This document shows positions 11,301 to 23,140 of a stretch of 64,000 nt of DNA, one piece after another. Origin of the DNA: Symbiodinium natans (taxonomy: Eukaryota; Sar; Dinophyceae; Suessiales; Symbiodiniaceae); the NCBI GenBank assembly GCA_905221605.1, contig CAJNDS010002783.1:1-64000 (forward strand). The letters run 5' to 3'. The translations under genes and the position numbers were made by a program. Every line of letters begins with the position of its first letter. The stretch's first letter is position 1. Under the pieces are notes generated by a model. That model saw only the letters and a program-made list of their open reading frames with translations. It was not told the origin of the DNA and made no database searches.

Positions 11301-13540
11301 GTTTTGGTTGAGAAAGCTTCTCTATCCATGAAGCAAACATGAGAGAAGCCGATTGTCTCTAGGCTGCTTATCGCTTCGTAGGAAATGACATAGCTCTTTT
11401 ACCTTTTTGCGAGAGATCAACCCTAATTGAAGGTTTCGAAGGCCTATCCCTGAAATGGAGCGTCGCATAACTCATCAGTCTCTCTCGCTTACGTGAGACA
11501 GCATTTATTCTATTTCGTAACAGGTCATCTAAACGCTCTTCTATGCGTTTGTAGAAGTAGAAGAGCTCCTTGCCTCTTGTGCAAAAGCTCCTCCGCATCC
11601 TAAAGAGCAATGAGCAAGCTCTTCTATCTCCTCTCTCTTGAATAGGTCATGAGAGGGCTCCCCTCCCTCTGGTTGAGGGAATGACAGAGCTCCTCCGCCC
11701 CTTACGAAAGAGCCTTTCTCCTGCTTGAAAAGCTGCGGGCGGGTGCTCTGGCGCCTCGTAGGTTTGGGAGGTCTCCTTTTCACATCTTTATCTTTCCGAC
11801 TCCGAGATATAGGAGCTCATTTTTTCGAAAGTGGTAGCAGAGATCTCTCATTTCCAAGAGATCTTTGTCACTCAGGGAGAAAGCAAGGTTTTGATTTCAA
11901 AGAAATGGAGGAGCTCTTTCATGTCCCATTAAGAGTGGGGAGCGCTCTCATTACGCATGAAAAGATTGATGACATGGATTCGTTACCATTCTTTAACTTT
12001 TCTCGAAGGGTCTTTTCTTTTCATATGCAGGATCTCTTTCATTTCCTATGAGAAGATAGAGGAGCTCTTTCATCTCAAAGATAGAAGAATGCATTCATAA
12101 ACGGTATAAGAGCTCTCCCATGAACTATATCTCATCGTAGGGGGCATAGGAGTCTTAGGGGGCTCAGGATTCGCGTGCAGGGTGTAGGGTTTATAGGGCT
12201 ACGGGAATTTAATGGAGGGTGTATTTGTGTAGTCTGCCTATTACCGTAACAAACCCGTGACATAACCCAGAGCCATTACTTGCAAGACTGCTTCTTGAAA
12301 GCAAGAGCGCTAGTGTCTAACCATTGTACATTCCTACATGAGATACCCCACCACATCTTGAAAACACCTCTTTCTCCAAGGGTTTACTGGGGCATTAAGG
12401 AACAAGAACGTGATGGTTTCAGCACCAAAGTAAGGGAATAGCAAAGGGTTTCCAGGGATGGAAAACTTCCCTGATGCAACCGGTCTCTATCTCACAAGAG
12501 GTCATGAGAGACCTCCTGTATCACATTGCAGGAATGAGAGAGTTCTCCACCATGTTTGTTTTCCGAAATAGCTTCTCTATCAATGAAGAGTTTTGAAGGT
12601 CGCCCTGGGCCATGCTCTGTCCGATAAATGAGACATGACATAACTCATTAGTCTCTATTAAGAGAGTCTCTATCTCTACGTGATCGAGTTTCGCTATCTC
12701 TGAATATACGTCGTCTGAAAGCTCCTCTGTGTCTTTGTAGCAAGTGAAGGAGCTCCTTGCCTCTTCTGCAAGAGCTCCTCCGCTTCCCCTTTTGCAATGA
12801 GCAAGCTCTTCTATCTCCTCTGGCTCCTAACAGGTCATGACTTCTGCAAGAGCTCCTCCTCTTGATATTTTGCAATGAGCAAGCTCTTCTATCTCCTAAT
12901 AGGTCAGAGAGGGCTTCCCTCTCTCCCACTCTTGTAGGGGATAGAGGAGCTTTTTCTTGATGCTTTAAAAGCTCGAGGGCATCGTTCATTTCCTGTCTGT
13001 CATTACGTATGAGAAGAGACAGGAGCTCATTCATCTCCTAATCAGAGATTGAAGAACTCCTTCAGGAGAGCTCTCTCATATCCTATCCTTTTGGTTCCCC
13101 GTCACTAGGTCCCTAGGTAGAGGAGCTCTCAGCGTCTCAGCTCTACCGTTTGCTACCTTCTACGTGGCAGAGCTTCTTTATCTCGCAATAGGTCATGAAA
13201 GACTTTCCAGCAAATGAGAGAGTTCTCTACTTTACCGCTTGCGAAAGAGCTCCCCTTTTTCAATGACAAGAATTCACTCATACAAGCTACAAGAGCACTC
13301 TAATGTCCTGTCTTGCTCATTTCCCGTCAATGGGTAGACGAGCTCGCAGCTCTACCGTTTCCTACCCTTTACATGAAAGAGGCTCCTCTATCTCGTAGCG
13401 GGTCATGAAAGATCGTCTCTATCTCTTTGCCGGACATGAGAAAGTCCTCTACCTACCTCTTGTGAAAGAGCTCCCCCACCTCGCAACGTACAAAGACACA
13501 ACTCGTCTATCTTTCAATGGGACGTGATTCTCCTTTGCTT
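8400..13540. repeat. Degenerate higher-order repeat, GAGCTC / TCTATCTC family
   Basis: About 5 kb with no long ORF. Recurrent blocks share a core like TCTATCTC..AATAGGTCATGA and the palindrome GAGCTC. One block (TTTCGCTATCTCTGAA then GGTCATCTGAAAGCTCC) recurs near 9055, 10065, 10607 and 12686. A second (TCTCGCAATAGGTCATGAGA) recurs near 8862, 9491 and 13177, with variants near 10950 and 12485. A third (TCTCGTAGCGGGTCA) recurs near 9712, 11152 and 13391, with a variant near 10277. Copies are diverged, so this is an old two-level repeat. A unique-looking patch lies at 12130-12480. Confidence 0.85.
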
Positions 13541-13984
13541 TTGGTAAGCCCGAACGACTACCGGAATTAACTTCTTGCATTTCTTGTTTTTCTCACAGAC
13601 AGGAAGAAGTTACGGAAATTAATGAATTGTGGATTTCTTTAATTTGTTTTCATTAATCTCGCAAGCCCGAACAGCTGCCGGAATTAGTTTCATGAATTTC
13701 ATTAATTTCTTTAATTTCTTTGATTTCTTTATTGTTTCTTTAACTCCCTCAATTTCTTGAATTTCTTTACTTTCTGTAATTTCGTTTAATTAGTCTCGCA
13801 AGCCCGAACGGCTGCCTGAATTCATTTCTTTAATTTCTTTTTTATTTCTTTAATTTCTTTAATTTCTCACAGAGAGACCCAGAAATTAAAGAAATTAAAG
13901 AAATTAATTGGGGGAGCCCACCCGGCTCACGGGACTAATTTAAACTAGAAGACGATTGGCCCGAAAGCATCGATTTGCGGTGCG

Positions 13985-14260
13985 TTGAGTCTATGCACTT
14001 GACTCTGTGCGCTCGAACTGTATGCACTTGGACAAGTGTATGCACTTAAGTGTATGCACTTATATGGTTGCATACTCACTTGTATACTGCACTTGTATAC
14101 TGGACGTGTATGCACTCGAACTGCATGGCACTCAAGTGTGTTGAGTTGAATGCCATGCACTTGTGGTCAACTCTATACACTTCATTGGCATTCAATAGAT
14201 CTGAAGTAAACGGACTTGAACTGTATGAACTTCACTTGCATGCACCCGACTCGGCTGCGC
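13985..14260. repeat. Degenerate TGCACTTG repeat
   Basis: Irregular recurrence of GTATGCACTTG-like 10-11-mers, about 15 copies, within the palindromic satellite's left part. No gene. Confidence 0.75.
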
Positions 14261-14539
14261 ACGTCCTGTCAACGCGATGCTATGAAAGAAAAGACAAAAA
14301 CATCTAACGCGAGAGCCGTCAGCCATGAGCATCATCGGCAGTCGCTCTGAAGTCCAAGCTCACACTCCAGAGCGCCTTTCAAAGAAAAAAGGACAGAAGA
14401 GCGAGGTTGGCAAGAAGGCCTTGGAGCTTCAAAGAGCAGAGAAGCACAGTGAAATCTGATCGAAGTGAGTTTCGCACGCCGGGAATTAAATAACAATGAA
14501 ATTTGCGATGTTTTCGCACGCTCGGCATTGGAGCACCAT

Positions 14540-15385
14540 GTGATTTTGCGAAATCATTAACCATGGTATTTGCGATGGTTTTGGAACCAGCGAATTCGGG
14601 GACCATGGTATTTGCCATGGTTTGGAACCAGCGAATTCGGGGACCATGGTATTTGCGATGCTTTTGGAGCCAGCGAATTCGGGGACCATGGCATTTGCGA
14701 TGCTTTTGGAAGCAGCGAATTCGGGGACCATGGTATTTGCGATGCTTTTGGAACCAGCGAATTCGGGGACCATGGTATTTGCGATGGTTTTGGAAACAGC
14801 GAACTCGGGGACCATGGTATTTGCGATGCTTTTGGAAACAGCGAATTCGGGGACCATGGTATTTGCGATGCTTTTGGAACCAGCGAATTCGGGGACCATG
14901 GTATTTGCGATGCTTTTGGAACCAGCCACGGAAGCTCCTTGCGATGGTTTTGGAAACAGCGAATTCGGGGACCATGGTATTTGCGATGCTTTTGGAAGCA
15001 GCGAATTCGGGGACCATGGTATGTGCCATGCGTTTGGAACCAGTGAATTCGGGGACCATGGTATTTGCGATGGTTTTGGAACCAGCCACGGAAGCTCCTT
15101 GCGATGGTTTTGGAAACAGCGAATTCGGGGACCATGGTATTTGCGATGCTTTTGGAACCAGCGAATTCGGGGACCATGGTATTTGCGATGGTTTTGGAAC
15201 CAGCCACGGAAGCTCCTTGCGATGGTTTTGGAAACAGCGAACTCGGGGACCATGGTATTTGCGATGCTTTTGGAAGCAGCGATTTCGGGGACCATGGTAT
15301 TTGCCATGCGTTTGGAACCAGCGAATTCGGGCACCATGGTTTTTGCGATGGTTTTGGAAACAGCGAATTCGGGGACCATGGTCAG
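14540..15385. repeat. 42-bp tandem array with GAATTC and CCATGG
   Basis: About 20 copies of a 42-base unit containing GCGAATTCGGGGACCATGG and TATTTGCGATG(C/G)TTTTGGAA. Since 42 is divisible by 3, several frames on both strands stay open for up to about 320 codons. A variant segment (CCACGGAAGCTCC) interrupts it three times. I regard the ORFs as periodicity artefacts. Confidence 0.95.
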
Positions 15386-18300
15386 AGAGGCCCAGAAATT
15401 CAAGAAATTCAAGAAATTAATTAATTTCATTAATTTCTTTAATTTCTTTAATTTCATTAATTTCTTTTAATTAGTCTCGCAAGCCCGAAGGGCTACCGGA
15501 ATTAATTTCTTTAATTTCTTTAATTTCTCACAGAGAGGCCCAGAAATTAAAGAAATTAAAGAAGTTAATTGGGGGCCCCCCCCCGGCTCACGGGACTAAT
15601 TAAAATAAATGAAAGAAATTAATGAAATTAATGAAATTAATGAAATTAAAGAAATTAATTAATTTCTTTAATTTCTTTAATTTCGCACAGAGAGGCCCAG
15701 AAATTAAAGAAATTAATGAAATTAATTAATTTCTTTAATTTCTTTAATTTCTCACATAGAGGCCCAGAAATTCGAGAAATTAAAGAAATTAATTAATTTC
15801 ATTAATTTCTTTAATTTCTTTAATTTCTTTAATTTCTTTTAACTAGTCTCGCAAGCCCGAAGGGCTACCGGAATTTATTTCTTTAATTTTTTTAATTTCG
15901 CACAGAGAGGCCCATAAACTAAAGAAATTAAAGAAATTAAAGAAATTAATTGGGGGAGCCCCCCCGGCTCACGGGACTAATTTAAATAAATTAAAAGAAA
16001 TTAATGAAATTAATGAAATTAAAGAAATTAACTAATTTCTTTAATTTCTTTAATTGCGCACAGAGAGGCCCAGAAATTAAAGACATTAATGAAATTGATT
16101 AATTTCTTTAATTTCTTTAATTTCTCACAGAGAGGCCCAGAAATTCAAGAAATTAATTAATTTCATTAATTTCTTTAATTTCTTTAATTTCATTAATTTC
16201 CTTTAATTAGTCTCGCAAGCCCGAAGGGCTACCGGAATTAATTTCATTAATTTCTTTAATTTCTCACAGAGAGGCCCAGAAATTAAAGAAATTAAAGAAA
16301 TTAATTGGGGGCCCCCCCCCGGCTCACGGGACTAATTAAAATAAATTAAAGAAATTAATGAAATTAATGAAATTAAAGAAATTAATTAATTTCTTTAATT
16401 TCTTTAATTTCGCACAGAGAGGGCCAGAAATTAAAGAAATTAATGAAATTAATTAATTTCTTTAATTTCTTTAATTTCTCACAGAGAGGCCCAGAAATTA
16501 AAGAAATTAATGAAATTAATTAATTTCTTTAATTTCTTTAATTTCTCACAGAGAGGCCCAGAAATTAAAGAAATTAAAGAAATTAATTAATTTCATTAAT
16601 TTCTTTAATTTCTTTAATTTCTTTTAATTAGTCTCGCAAGCCCGAAGGGCTACTGGAATTAATTTCTTTAATTTCTTTAATTTTGTCACAGAGAGGCACA
16701 GAAATTAAAGAAATTAAAGAAATTAATTGGGGTAGCCCCCCCGGCTCACGGGACTAATTAAAATAAATTAAAGAAATTAATGAAATTAATGAAATTAAAG
16801 AAATTAATTAATTTCTTTAATTTCTTTAATTTCGCACAGAGAGGCCCAGAAATTAAAGAAATTAATGAAATTATTTAATTTCTTTAATTTCTCACGGAGA
16901 GGCCCAGAAATTAAAGAAATTCATGAAATTAATGAATTTCTTTAATTTCTTTAATTTCTCACAGAGAGGCCCAGAAATTAAAGAAATTAAAGAAATTAAT
17001 TGGGGGGCCCCCCCCGGCTCACGGGACTAATTAAAATAAATTAAAGAAATTAATGAAATTAATGAAATTAAAGAAATTAATTGATTTCTTTAATTTCTTT
17101 AATTTCGCACAGAGAGGCCCAGAAATTAAAGAAATTAATGAAATTAATTAATTTCTTTAATTTCTTTAATTTCTCACAGAGAGGCCCCGAAATTAAAGAA
17201 ATTAAATGAAATCAATTAAGTTCTTTAATTTCTTTAATTTTTCACAGAGAGGCCCAGAAATTAAAGAAATTAAAGAAACTAATTAATTTCATTAATTTCT
17301 TTAATTTTTTGAATTTCATTAATTTCTTTTAATTAGTCTCGCAAGCCCGAAGGGCTACCTGAATTAAATTTCTTTAATTTCTTTAATGTCTCACAGAGAG
17401 GCCCAGAAATTAAAGAAATTAAAGAAATTAATTGGGGTAGCCCCCCCGGCTCACGGGAGTAATTAAAATAAATTAAAGAAATTAATGAAATTAATGAAAT
17501 TAAACAAATTAATTAATTTCTTTAATTTCTTTAATTTCGCACAGAGAGGCCCAGAAATTAAAGAAATTAATGAAATTAATTAATTTCTTTAATTTCTTTA
17601 ATTTCTCACAGAGAGGCCCAGAAATTAAAGAAATTAATGAAATTAATTGATTTCTTTAATTTCTCACAGAGAGGCACAGAAATTAAAGAAATTAAAGAAA
17701 TTAATTGGGGGGGCCCCCCCGGCTCACGGGACTAATTAAAATAAATTAAAGAAATTAATGAAATTAAAGAAATTAAAGAAATTAATTAATTTCTTTAATT
17801 TCTTTAATTTCGCACAGAGAGGCCCAGAAATTAAAGAAATTAGTGAAATTAATTAATTTCTTTAATTTCTTTAATTTCTCACAGAGAGGCCCAGAAATTA
17901 AAGAAATTAATGAAATTAATTAATTTCTTTAATTTCTTTAATTTCTCACAGAGAGGCCCAGAAATTAAAGAAATTAAAGAAATTAATTAATTTCATTAAT
18001 TTCTTTAATTTCTTGAATTTCCTTAATTTCTTTTAATTCGTCTCGCAAGCCCGAAGGGCTACCGGAATTAATTTCTTTAATTTCTTTAATTTCTCACAGA
18101 GAGGCCCAGAAATTAAAGAAATTAAAGAAATTAATTGGGGGGGGCCCCCCGGCTCACGGGACTAATCAAAATAAATTAAAGAAATTAAAGAAATTAATGA
18201 AATTAATGAAATTAAACAAATTAATTAATTTCTTTAATTTCTTTAATTTCGCACAGAGAGGCCCAGAAATTAAAGAGATTAATGAAATTATTTAATTTCT

Positions 18301-18780
18301 TTAATTTCTTTAATTTCTCACAGAGAGGCCCGGAAATTAAAGAAATTAATGAAATTAATTAATTTCTTTAATTTCTTTAATTTCTCACAGGGAGGCCCAG
18401 AAATTAAAGAAATTAAAGAAATTAATTAATTTCATTAATTTCTTTAATTTCTTTAATTTCTTTAATTTCTTTTAATTAGTCTCGCAAGCCCGAAGGGCTA
18501 CCTGAATTAATTTCTTTAATTTTTTTAATTTCTCACAGAGAGGCCCAGAAATTAAAGAAATTAAAGAAATTAATTGGGGTAGCCCCCCCGGCTCACGGGA
18601 CTAATTAAAATAAATTAAAGAAATTAATGAAATTAAAGAAATTAATTAATTTCTTTAATTTCTTTAATTTCGCACAGAGAGGCCCAGAAATTAAAGAAAT
18701 TAATGAAATTAATTAATTTCTTTAATTTCATTTATTTCCCTAAGAGAGCCCCAGAAATTAAAGAAATTAAAGAAATTAAT

Positions 18781-19035
18781 AGGTAAATAAATTAAATTCC
18801 TCATACAAGTGATATACGTGAAATGGACCCAAGAGGTCCCTCTCACATATATATATATATACATATACATATATATGTATAATACACGCATATAATGATC
18901 TTGTCAGTGAGGTTCCCACCAAGCTGGCGGTCGGCCTCAAGCAGACCGTGGAGAAGGGCGAGGAAGGTGGCAAGAGACCGGGGCTCAACTTCTCAAGCAC
19001 TTGTCGAGGCATGCCCTATACCCCTTTGCCCGACT
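18781..19035 (+). CDS. A/T tract, then exon-like stretch with TKLAVG motif
   Basis: 18780-18900 is A/T-rich with a TA tract. At about 18911-18973, after GTGAG and beginning with G, an open frame reads VPTKLAVGLKQTVEKGEEGG, resembling the exon-like stretch at 7861. Unknown family; possibly a diverged exon or pseudo-exon. Confidence 0.3.
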
Positions 19036-19139
19036 TGGGGGGTTACGAAAATGGGGACCCCGAGAATAGCCCCGCAATAGTAGGATTCCCTTATGATTGG
19101 GACCCCCAACAAGGTACCCCCCATTTTCGGAAACCCCCC
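19036..19139. mobile_element. TIR element, family 2
   Basis: Starts TTGGGGGGTTACGAAAATGG and ends CCATTTTCGGAAACCCCCCA; inner part has GGATTCCCTTATG. Same family as 7447, 47713, 51459 and 53391. Confidence 0.7.
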
Positions 19140-19367
19140 ACTTCTGCTGCATACTCTCATGGGCTTGCCCCAGAGCCGTGCACGGGACGAAGCATTATGG
19201 CTGTCAGGAGATGTCAGGAGGTTGGCAAGATGCACCGAACAACATTTATGCTGACAAGTCTGATGCGGGCGTCCTAGCGCAGAGCCCGCTGCGAGGCAAG
19301 CAAGGCGAAGAGGGCGCAGGAAGGTAGAGCAGGTAAGGACGAGATACCCAAAAGGTAGAGAGCAGGC

Positions 19368-19398
<31 letters not shown>

Positions 19399-20550
19399 CG
19401 GCACGGTCCCCCGTCCGGTGGAGCCATGGCGGGTGGGCTACCGTCCGGTACTCCGGGCAGCAGGTCGGCTTTCGAGTCCATCATGCTGCTGCTTGCTGCT
19501 GGCATTGGTTCTGGTGTCATGGTGCCGCTTGTCCCTACATCCCGACACTGAGACTACGGTACTTGCCTTAAGGAGCCAGCTCGGAGAGCCATTTGCACAA
19601 GGGTGAGTGCAAGAATAAGACAGGCAGTAGCAGAATCCTCCCTTCGCCTCAAATGTGTGGCAAAGAAGCTAGGACGGTTTTCCAGGAAGGTGGTGGCTGG
19701 TGAAGTACTCGGCATGAGGCGGCCTGTAGGCAAAGGAGTCGCACTGTGAAAGCCTGAAGGGACGGAAGGGAAAAAAGGGGAGAGGGCCAGCTTGCTGGTT
19801 CCGAAATGCCCTTTGTAGGACATTCACAGGGGAGCCAGGGGAGGAATTGAGCAAGCCCCTTCGCTACATAGCACAGGCTCCCTCGAGCTATGGCAGCTGT
19901 GGGGGTCCCCTTGATGACATTGATGTTTGTCTTCGGCTGGTTGATCTCGTCCTTGACGACTCTCGTCTGGTTCAGCTCTTTTTACATAGGTCTATTGGGC
20001 CAGAGTCGTTCGAAGATTCTTGACGGTGCCAGCATGTAAAATTCAGAACTTTCTGTCAAGATGCGGCAGAGTAGACATATTTTTTGCTGTTCTTTTTCTG
20101 ATGCCGCCGAAGGACATGGATTCTCTTTCGTGCCGTGGCAGACTCGAGGATCCTTGGTCAAGTCACGAGTCGCTTGAGTCACTTCCCGTGAAGCCGTCAA
20201 GGTGTCAGTTTCTCAGATTCGTCCGCGATGCTTGCAGAAACAACGACTCCGGCTATGTTGTTGATTCTGTTCATGCCCCTGCACTTCCCTGTTTCGCCTT
20301 TGAATTCTTGCGTCACATGAAAATGAGCTAAGAACACGGCCAAGAAGCGGTATCACCCCTGAAGCACGTGCATCCTGAACCCCCACTCCCAGCGACATGG
20401 GAGGAGCCAACCTGAGTCAATCATGACCATCTCATCCCGGCTCCTCAGCGGCTCGACACCCAACATGCTCGGCCTCATCTCGCCCCAGGCCAGGGCTCTT
20501 GGTTGCCTTTTCGCTGCCTTTTACTGAGTTTTTGTAGATTCCGACTCTTT
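19140..20550. other. Unassigned
   Basis: Contains a GA microsatellite (19370-19400). Several short ORFs on both strands but none recognisable. No telomere-like array. Confidence 0.3.
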
Positions 20551-20556
20551 GTCTTC

Positions 20557-21051
20557 CAGGCGCTGGGCTCGGAGCTGGACCCGCATGATCCGCACGATCC
20601 GCATGCCCCGTTTCTGTCACCTGGAGGGGGTGCACACAGTGTGCTGGAGCGGAAGCGGAGCACGTCCGTCTACGACTACAAAGACCGCAAGCGCACGAAA
20701 GAGACGGCTCGACCGACCTTGTCCTTGCCTTTGCCTGGGCCTTCCTACGGAGACTTGCTGGCAATGGTGTGGATTCCGAAGATGATGGTTTTCTTGGACT
20801 TAGTGCTGCTAGTACACCAGCAGCTGGCTTTGACAGTCTACTTCTTGTTCATTTCTCAGTTTGTGGCCAAGCTTCCGTACCTTTCGGACTGCCCTCGAGA
20901 CCTATTCATCCTGCTCATCTCGGTGCCAGCCACGAAGCTGGCGCAGCTAGAGTCGATTGGAGGTCTGGCAAGGCCGAAGCAGTTGAACATGAATATCCGA
21001 AAGACAGGAGGACCACCAAGAACAAGGAGAGAGAGAGGGATTAGCAGTTGA
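20557..21051 (+). CDS. Unrecognised open frame, possible exon(s)
   Basis: After a pyrimidine-rich tract ending TTCCAG at about 20560, an open frame runs to a stop at 21051. The first part (His/Pro-rich, then RKRSTSVYDYKDRKR) looks like exon sequence. The later part includes a hydrophobic stretch, MVFLDLVLLVHQQLALTVYF. An alternative frame from 20769 is also open, so the exon end is uncertain. A faint resemblance to the R-K-R...YDY region of acetyl-CoA carboxylase was noted but is too weak to name. Confidence 0.3.
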   Translation, partial: QALGSELDPHDPHDPHAPFLSPGGGAHSVLERKRSTSVYDYKDRKRTKETARPTLSLPLPGPSYGDLLAMVWIPKMMVFLDLVLLVHQQLALTVYFLFISQFVAKLPYLSDCPRDLFILLISVPATKLAQLESIGGLARPKQLNMNIRKTGGPPRTRRERGISS

Positions 21052-21791
21052 GAAATTGAGGGGTTCAGGGAGGGGCCGAGAAAGGACCGATACAGGTCCC
21101 GCAGGAGGACAGGTGTGGCAGCGGCCGACGAGGGGTGTGAAGTGTTCGCGTGGAGCTTAGGCGCGGGGCTTGCCCCATGCCCCAAAGAAAGAAAAAGAGA
21201 GAGACAGAGAGAGGGGTAGAGGGGTAGAGGGAGGGGGGGGGGGGGGGGTGGTGGTGGGGGGGGGGGGTGGCGCGGGGGGTTTTTGAGGCACTCCGCCTGT
21301 AGGAGCCACCGACAAGCGGGACCCTCCACGGCATCGGTTTGCAGCTCCTCCCAGGGATTGGGGGGGGGTCCCACAGGGCGGGGGGGGGGGGGGGTGGCAT
21401 CAGAAAATTTGGTCTGGGGGGAAGGGTTGGGTTAGGGGGAAGGAGGCCCGATCCGGGTCTGCTTGTTCCAGACGCTTCTCGGCAGGAAGCCGAGACGAAT
21501 ATTTCTAGTTTGGGCCTTCCAAAAGTGGGTGTGTGAGTTGCATGGCGGGTCTACTGACACAAAGGAGGCGAAGATAATGACACACAGGTGATACAAGGAG
21601 CAACGAAAGATTGAGTTTTGTGGAAAGTACGCATTTTTGAACACAAGACTTCTTCAGAAACCCTTAGCCAACAGCTTCACACCAAGTATGACCACGCATG
21701 GGGGCCAAGTCGTACAACAACCCATATCTCTCGCTGAGGAGTCACAGCAAAAGCTGCACACCTCGACGGCTAAGAGAAATATCTTTGCAAC
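21052..21791. other. G-rich tracts and unassigned sequence
   Basis: Poly-G/GGT tracts at 21233-21268 and 21361-21395 inside a purine-rich block (GAGAGA near 21190-21230). No gene recognised. Confidence 0.5.
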
Positions 21792-22048
21792 CCACCAAGT
21801 GCCCCAAACCCTAACCCCTAAACCCTAAACCCTAAACCCTAAACCCTAAACCCTAAACCCTACATCAAGTACTCGGCCCGGCCGGGCTGGCGAGGAGCCC
21901 AGGGTCTGCCCATGCCAGGTTTGCAAGCATCAGCCCAGCCGTTCTGCTGTTCATGATGCTCCCTGGTAGCAGTGTAGGGTTTAGGGTTTAGGGTTTAGGG
22001 TTTAGGGTTTAGGGTTTAGGGTTTAGGGTTTAGGGTTTAGGGTTCAGG
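21792..22048. repeat. Opposed telomere-like arrays
   Basis: CCCTAAA at about 21804-21862, then TTTAGGG at 21974-22046, separated by about 110 bases of unassigned sequence. Confidence 0.95.
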
Positions 22049-22546
22049 GCTGGAGGACAGGAGGGCCACCCTTGTGACATGCAAGCTGAGGTGTGGAATC
22101 TTCTGGCGATGGCTTTTTCCGGACAACATGGCCCCGGCAGACTTCTCGCATGGGCCAGATCCGGCAACGGCTCCCGCAGTGATCATTGGCTGAAAGCATA
22201 CGAAACAGGGTTTATGTTACTTTTCTTGGTGAGTGTGTCTAAGGGGTTCCTTTTTCATATTGGTGAGTGTATAAGTGTCCTTTTGGGGGGTACAAGAAAT
22301 ATATACCCTACTTCAGATAACGCGAGCAAGATCGCAAATGCAATGTTTCAGCATTTTCCTTTGCATGCCTCGACGACTCCTGAATCTAAGGATGTGCATT
22401 GCAGCTACTCCTTGGATCTGGAATGTACTATACACAGATAGTTTTTAGTTTTTCGGGTGGCTAGTTTACTACGAACAGCCTCTGCCTGAACCAAAGTGTG
22501 CATGTGGCGGCAAGCGGAACTCCAGCTGTTCACGAGTGCAGCTCAG
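22049..22546. other. Unassigned, upstream of transporter exon
   Basis: Should include intron and perhaps earlier transporter exons; a hydrophobic stretch near 22210-22250 (FMLLFLVSVSKGFLF) is the only hint. Not convincing. Confidence 0.3.
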
Positions 22547-23140
22547 GTTTTCTCGTTCATGTGGCACACGAATTGTGTCACTGTGGCGCGTGAGCTACAA
22601 GATCCATCACCAACCCGATGTTGTTTGGTGGTTTTCGTGTCGACAACAGTGTTGCTTGCAGCATACACCTCACTGGCGTTTTTTGGCTACGAGACGTTTG
22701 GCCAGAGACTCCGGACAGTCCCCACCATCATGATGCTGTATTCTGCGAACGATCCTATTTTCATGGTTGTGCGCTTCTTGCTCTCGATATCTCTCTTCGT
22801 GGCTATACCACTCAACGTATATCCAGTTCGCGAGTCCGTCCTGAGCCTGATAAGGCATAACTTCCCCAAGTACCTTGACCGCGTCGTAAATCACCAGGAC
22901 TTTCTGAGCAGCATTCTTGTGGTGCTCCCCGCCATCCTTGCGATTAACTTTCCTGATGTGACGCAGATCATCACGGTGATCGGAGGTTCGCTCGTGTCAT
23001 TTTTGATGATCGTCTTTCCTGTTTTCATCGGGGAGCTCGTTCTGCCCATGTGGGTAGTGTGGATATTGCAAGCACTTGCGGTTGTGTTGGTTACGTTTTT
23101 GATTACGGCTTCCCTTGGTCTGTATGGAAAGCCTGTATAG
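22547..23140 (+). CDS. Amino-acid transporter, AAAP/SLC38 family (C-terminal exon)
   Basis: Membrane permease of the amino acid/auxin permease family (Pfam Aa_trans), which moves amino acids across plasma or vacuolar membranes. After an acceptor GCTCAG the frame gives 197 residues to a TAG. It starts with the family's conserved segment equivalent to 'F.CH....Y.EL..P': here FSFMWHTNCVTVARELQDPS. Five hydrophobic segments follow (LVVFVSTTVLLAAYTSLAFF; FMVVRFLLSISLFVAIPL; SILVVLPAILAI; IGGSLVSFLMIVFPVFIGEL; ILQALAVVLVTFLITASLGL), with PVRESVL between the first pairs as in relatives. The N-terminal half (about 200 residues) must lie upstream in other exons that I could not identify; the ATG at 22496 is probably intronic. 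Unlike its neighbours this exon is long and array-free. Substrate not inferable. Confidence 0.88.
   Translation, partial: VFSFMWHTNCVTVARELQDPSPTRCCLVVFVSTTVLLAAYTSLAFFGYETFGQRLRTVPTIMMLYSANDPIFMVVRFLLSISLFVAIPLNVYPVRESVLSLIRHNFPKYLDRVVNHQDFLSSILVVLPAILAINFPDVTQIITVIGGSLVSFLMIVFPVFIGELVLPMWVVWILQALAVVLVTFLITASLGLYGKPV

Larger units (their letters stand above)
13545..18780. repeat. Palindromic A/T satellite (AATTTCTTTAATTTC / GAGAGGCCCAGAAATT)
   Basis: Alternating arms of AATTTCTTTAATTTC and its complement are punctuated by three short GC islands: CACAGAGAGGCCCAGAAATT; TCTCGCAAGCCCGAAGGGCT; and CCCCCGGCTCACGGGACTAA. The islands recur roughly every 70-90 bases and the whole set about every 350-450 bases, e.g. 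the CCCGAAGGGCT island near 15485, 15855, 16220, 16640, 17345, 18045 and 18488. The arms can fold into long hairpins. The 42-bp array at 14540-15385 is embedded in it. No gene. Confidence 0.95.

Noticed and set aside
14379-15470. Overlapping ORFs of 216-323 codons on both strands
   Set aside because: All derive from the 42-base tandem repeat, whose length is a multiple of three.
20557-20700. Acetyl-CoA carboxylase exon (RKRSTSVYDYKDR)
   Set aside because: The resemblance is to a few residues only and neighbouring family motifs are missing.
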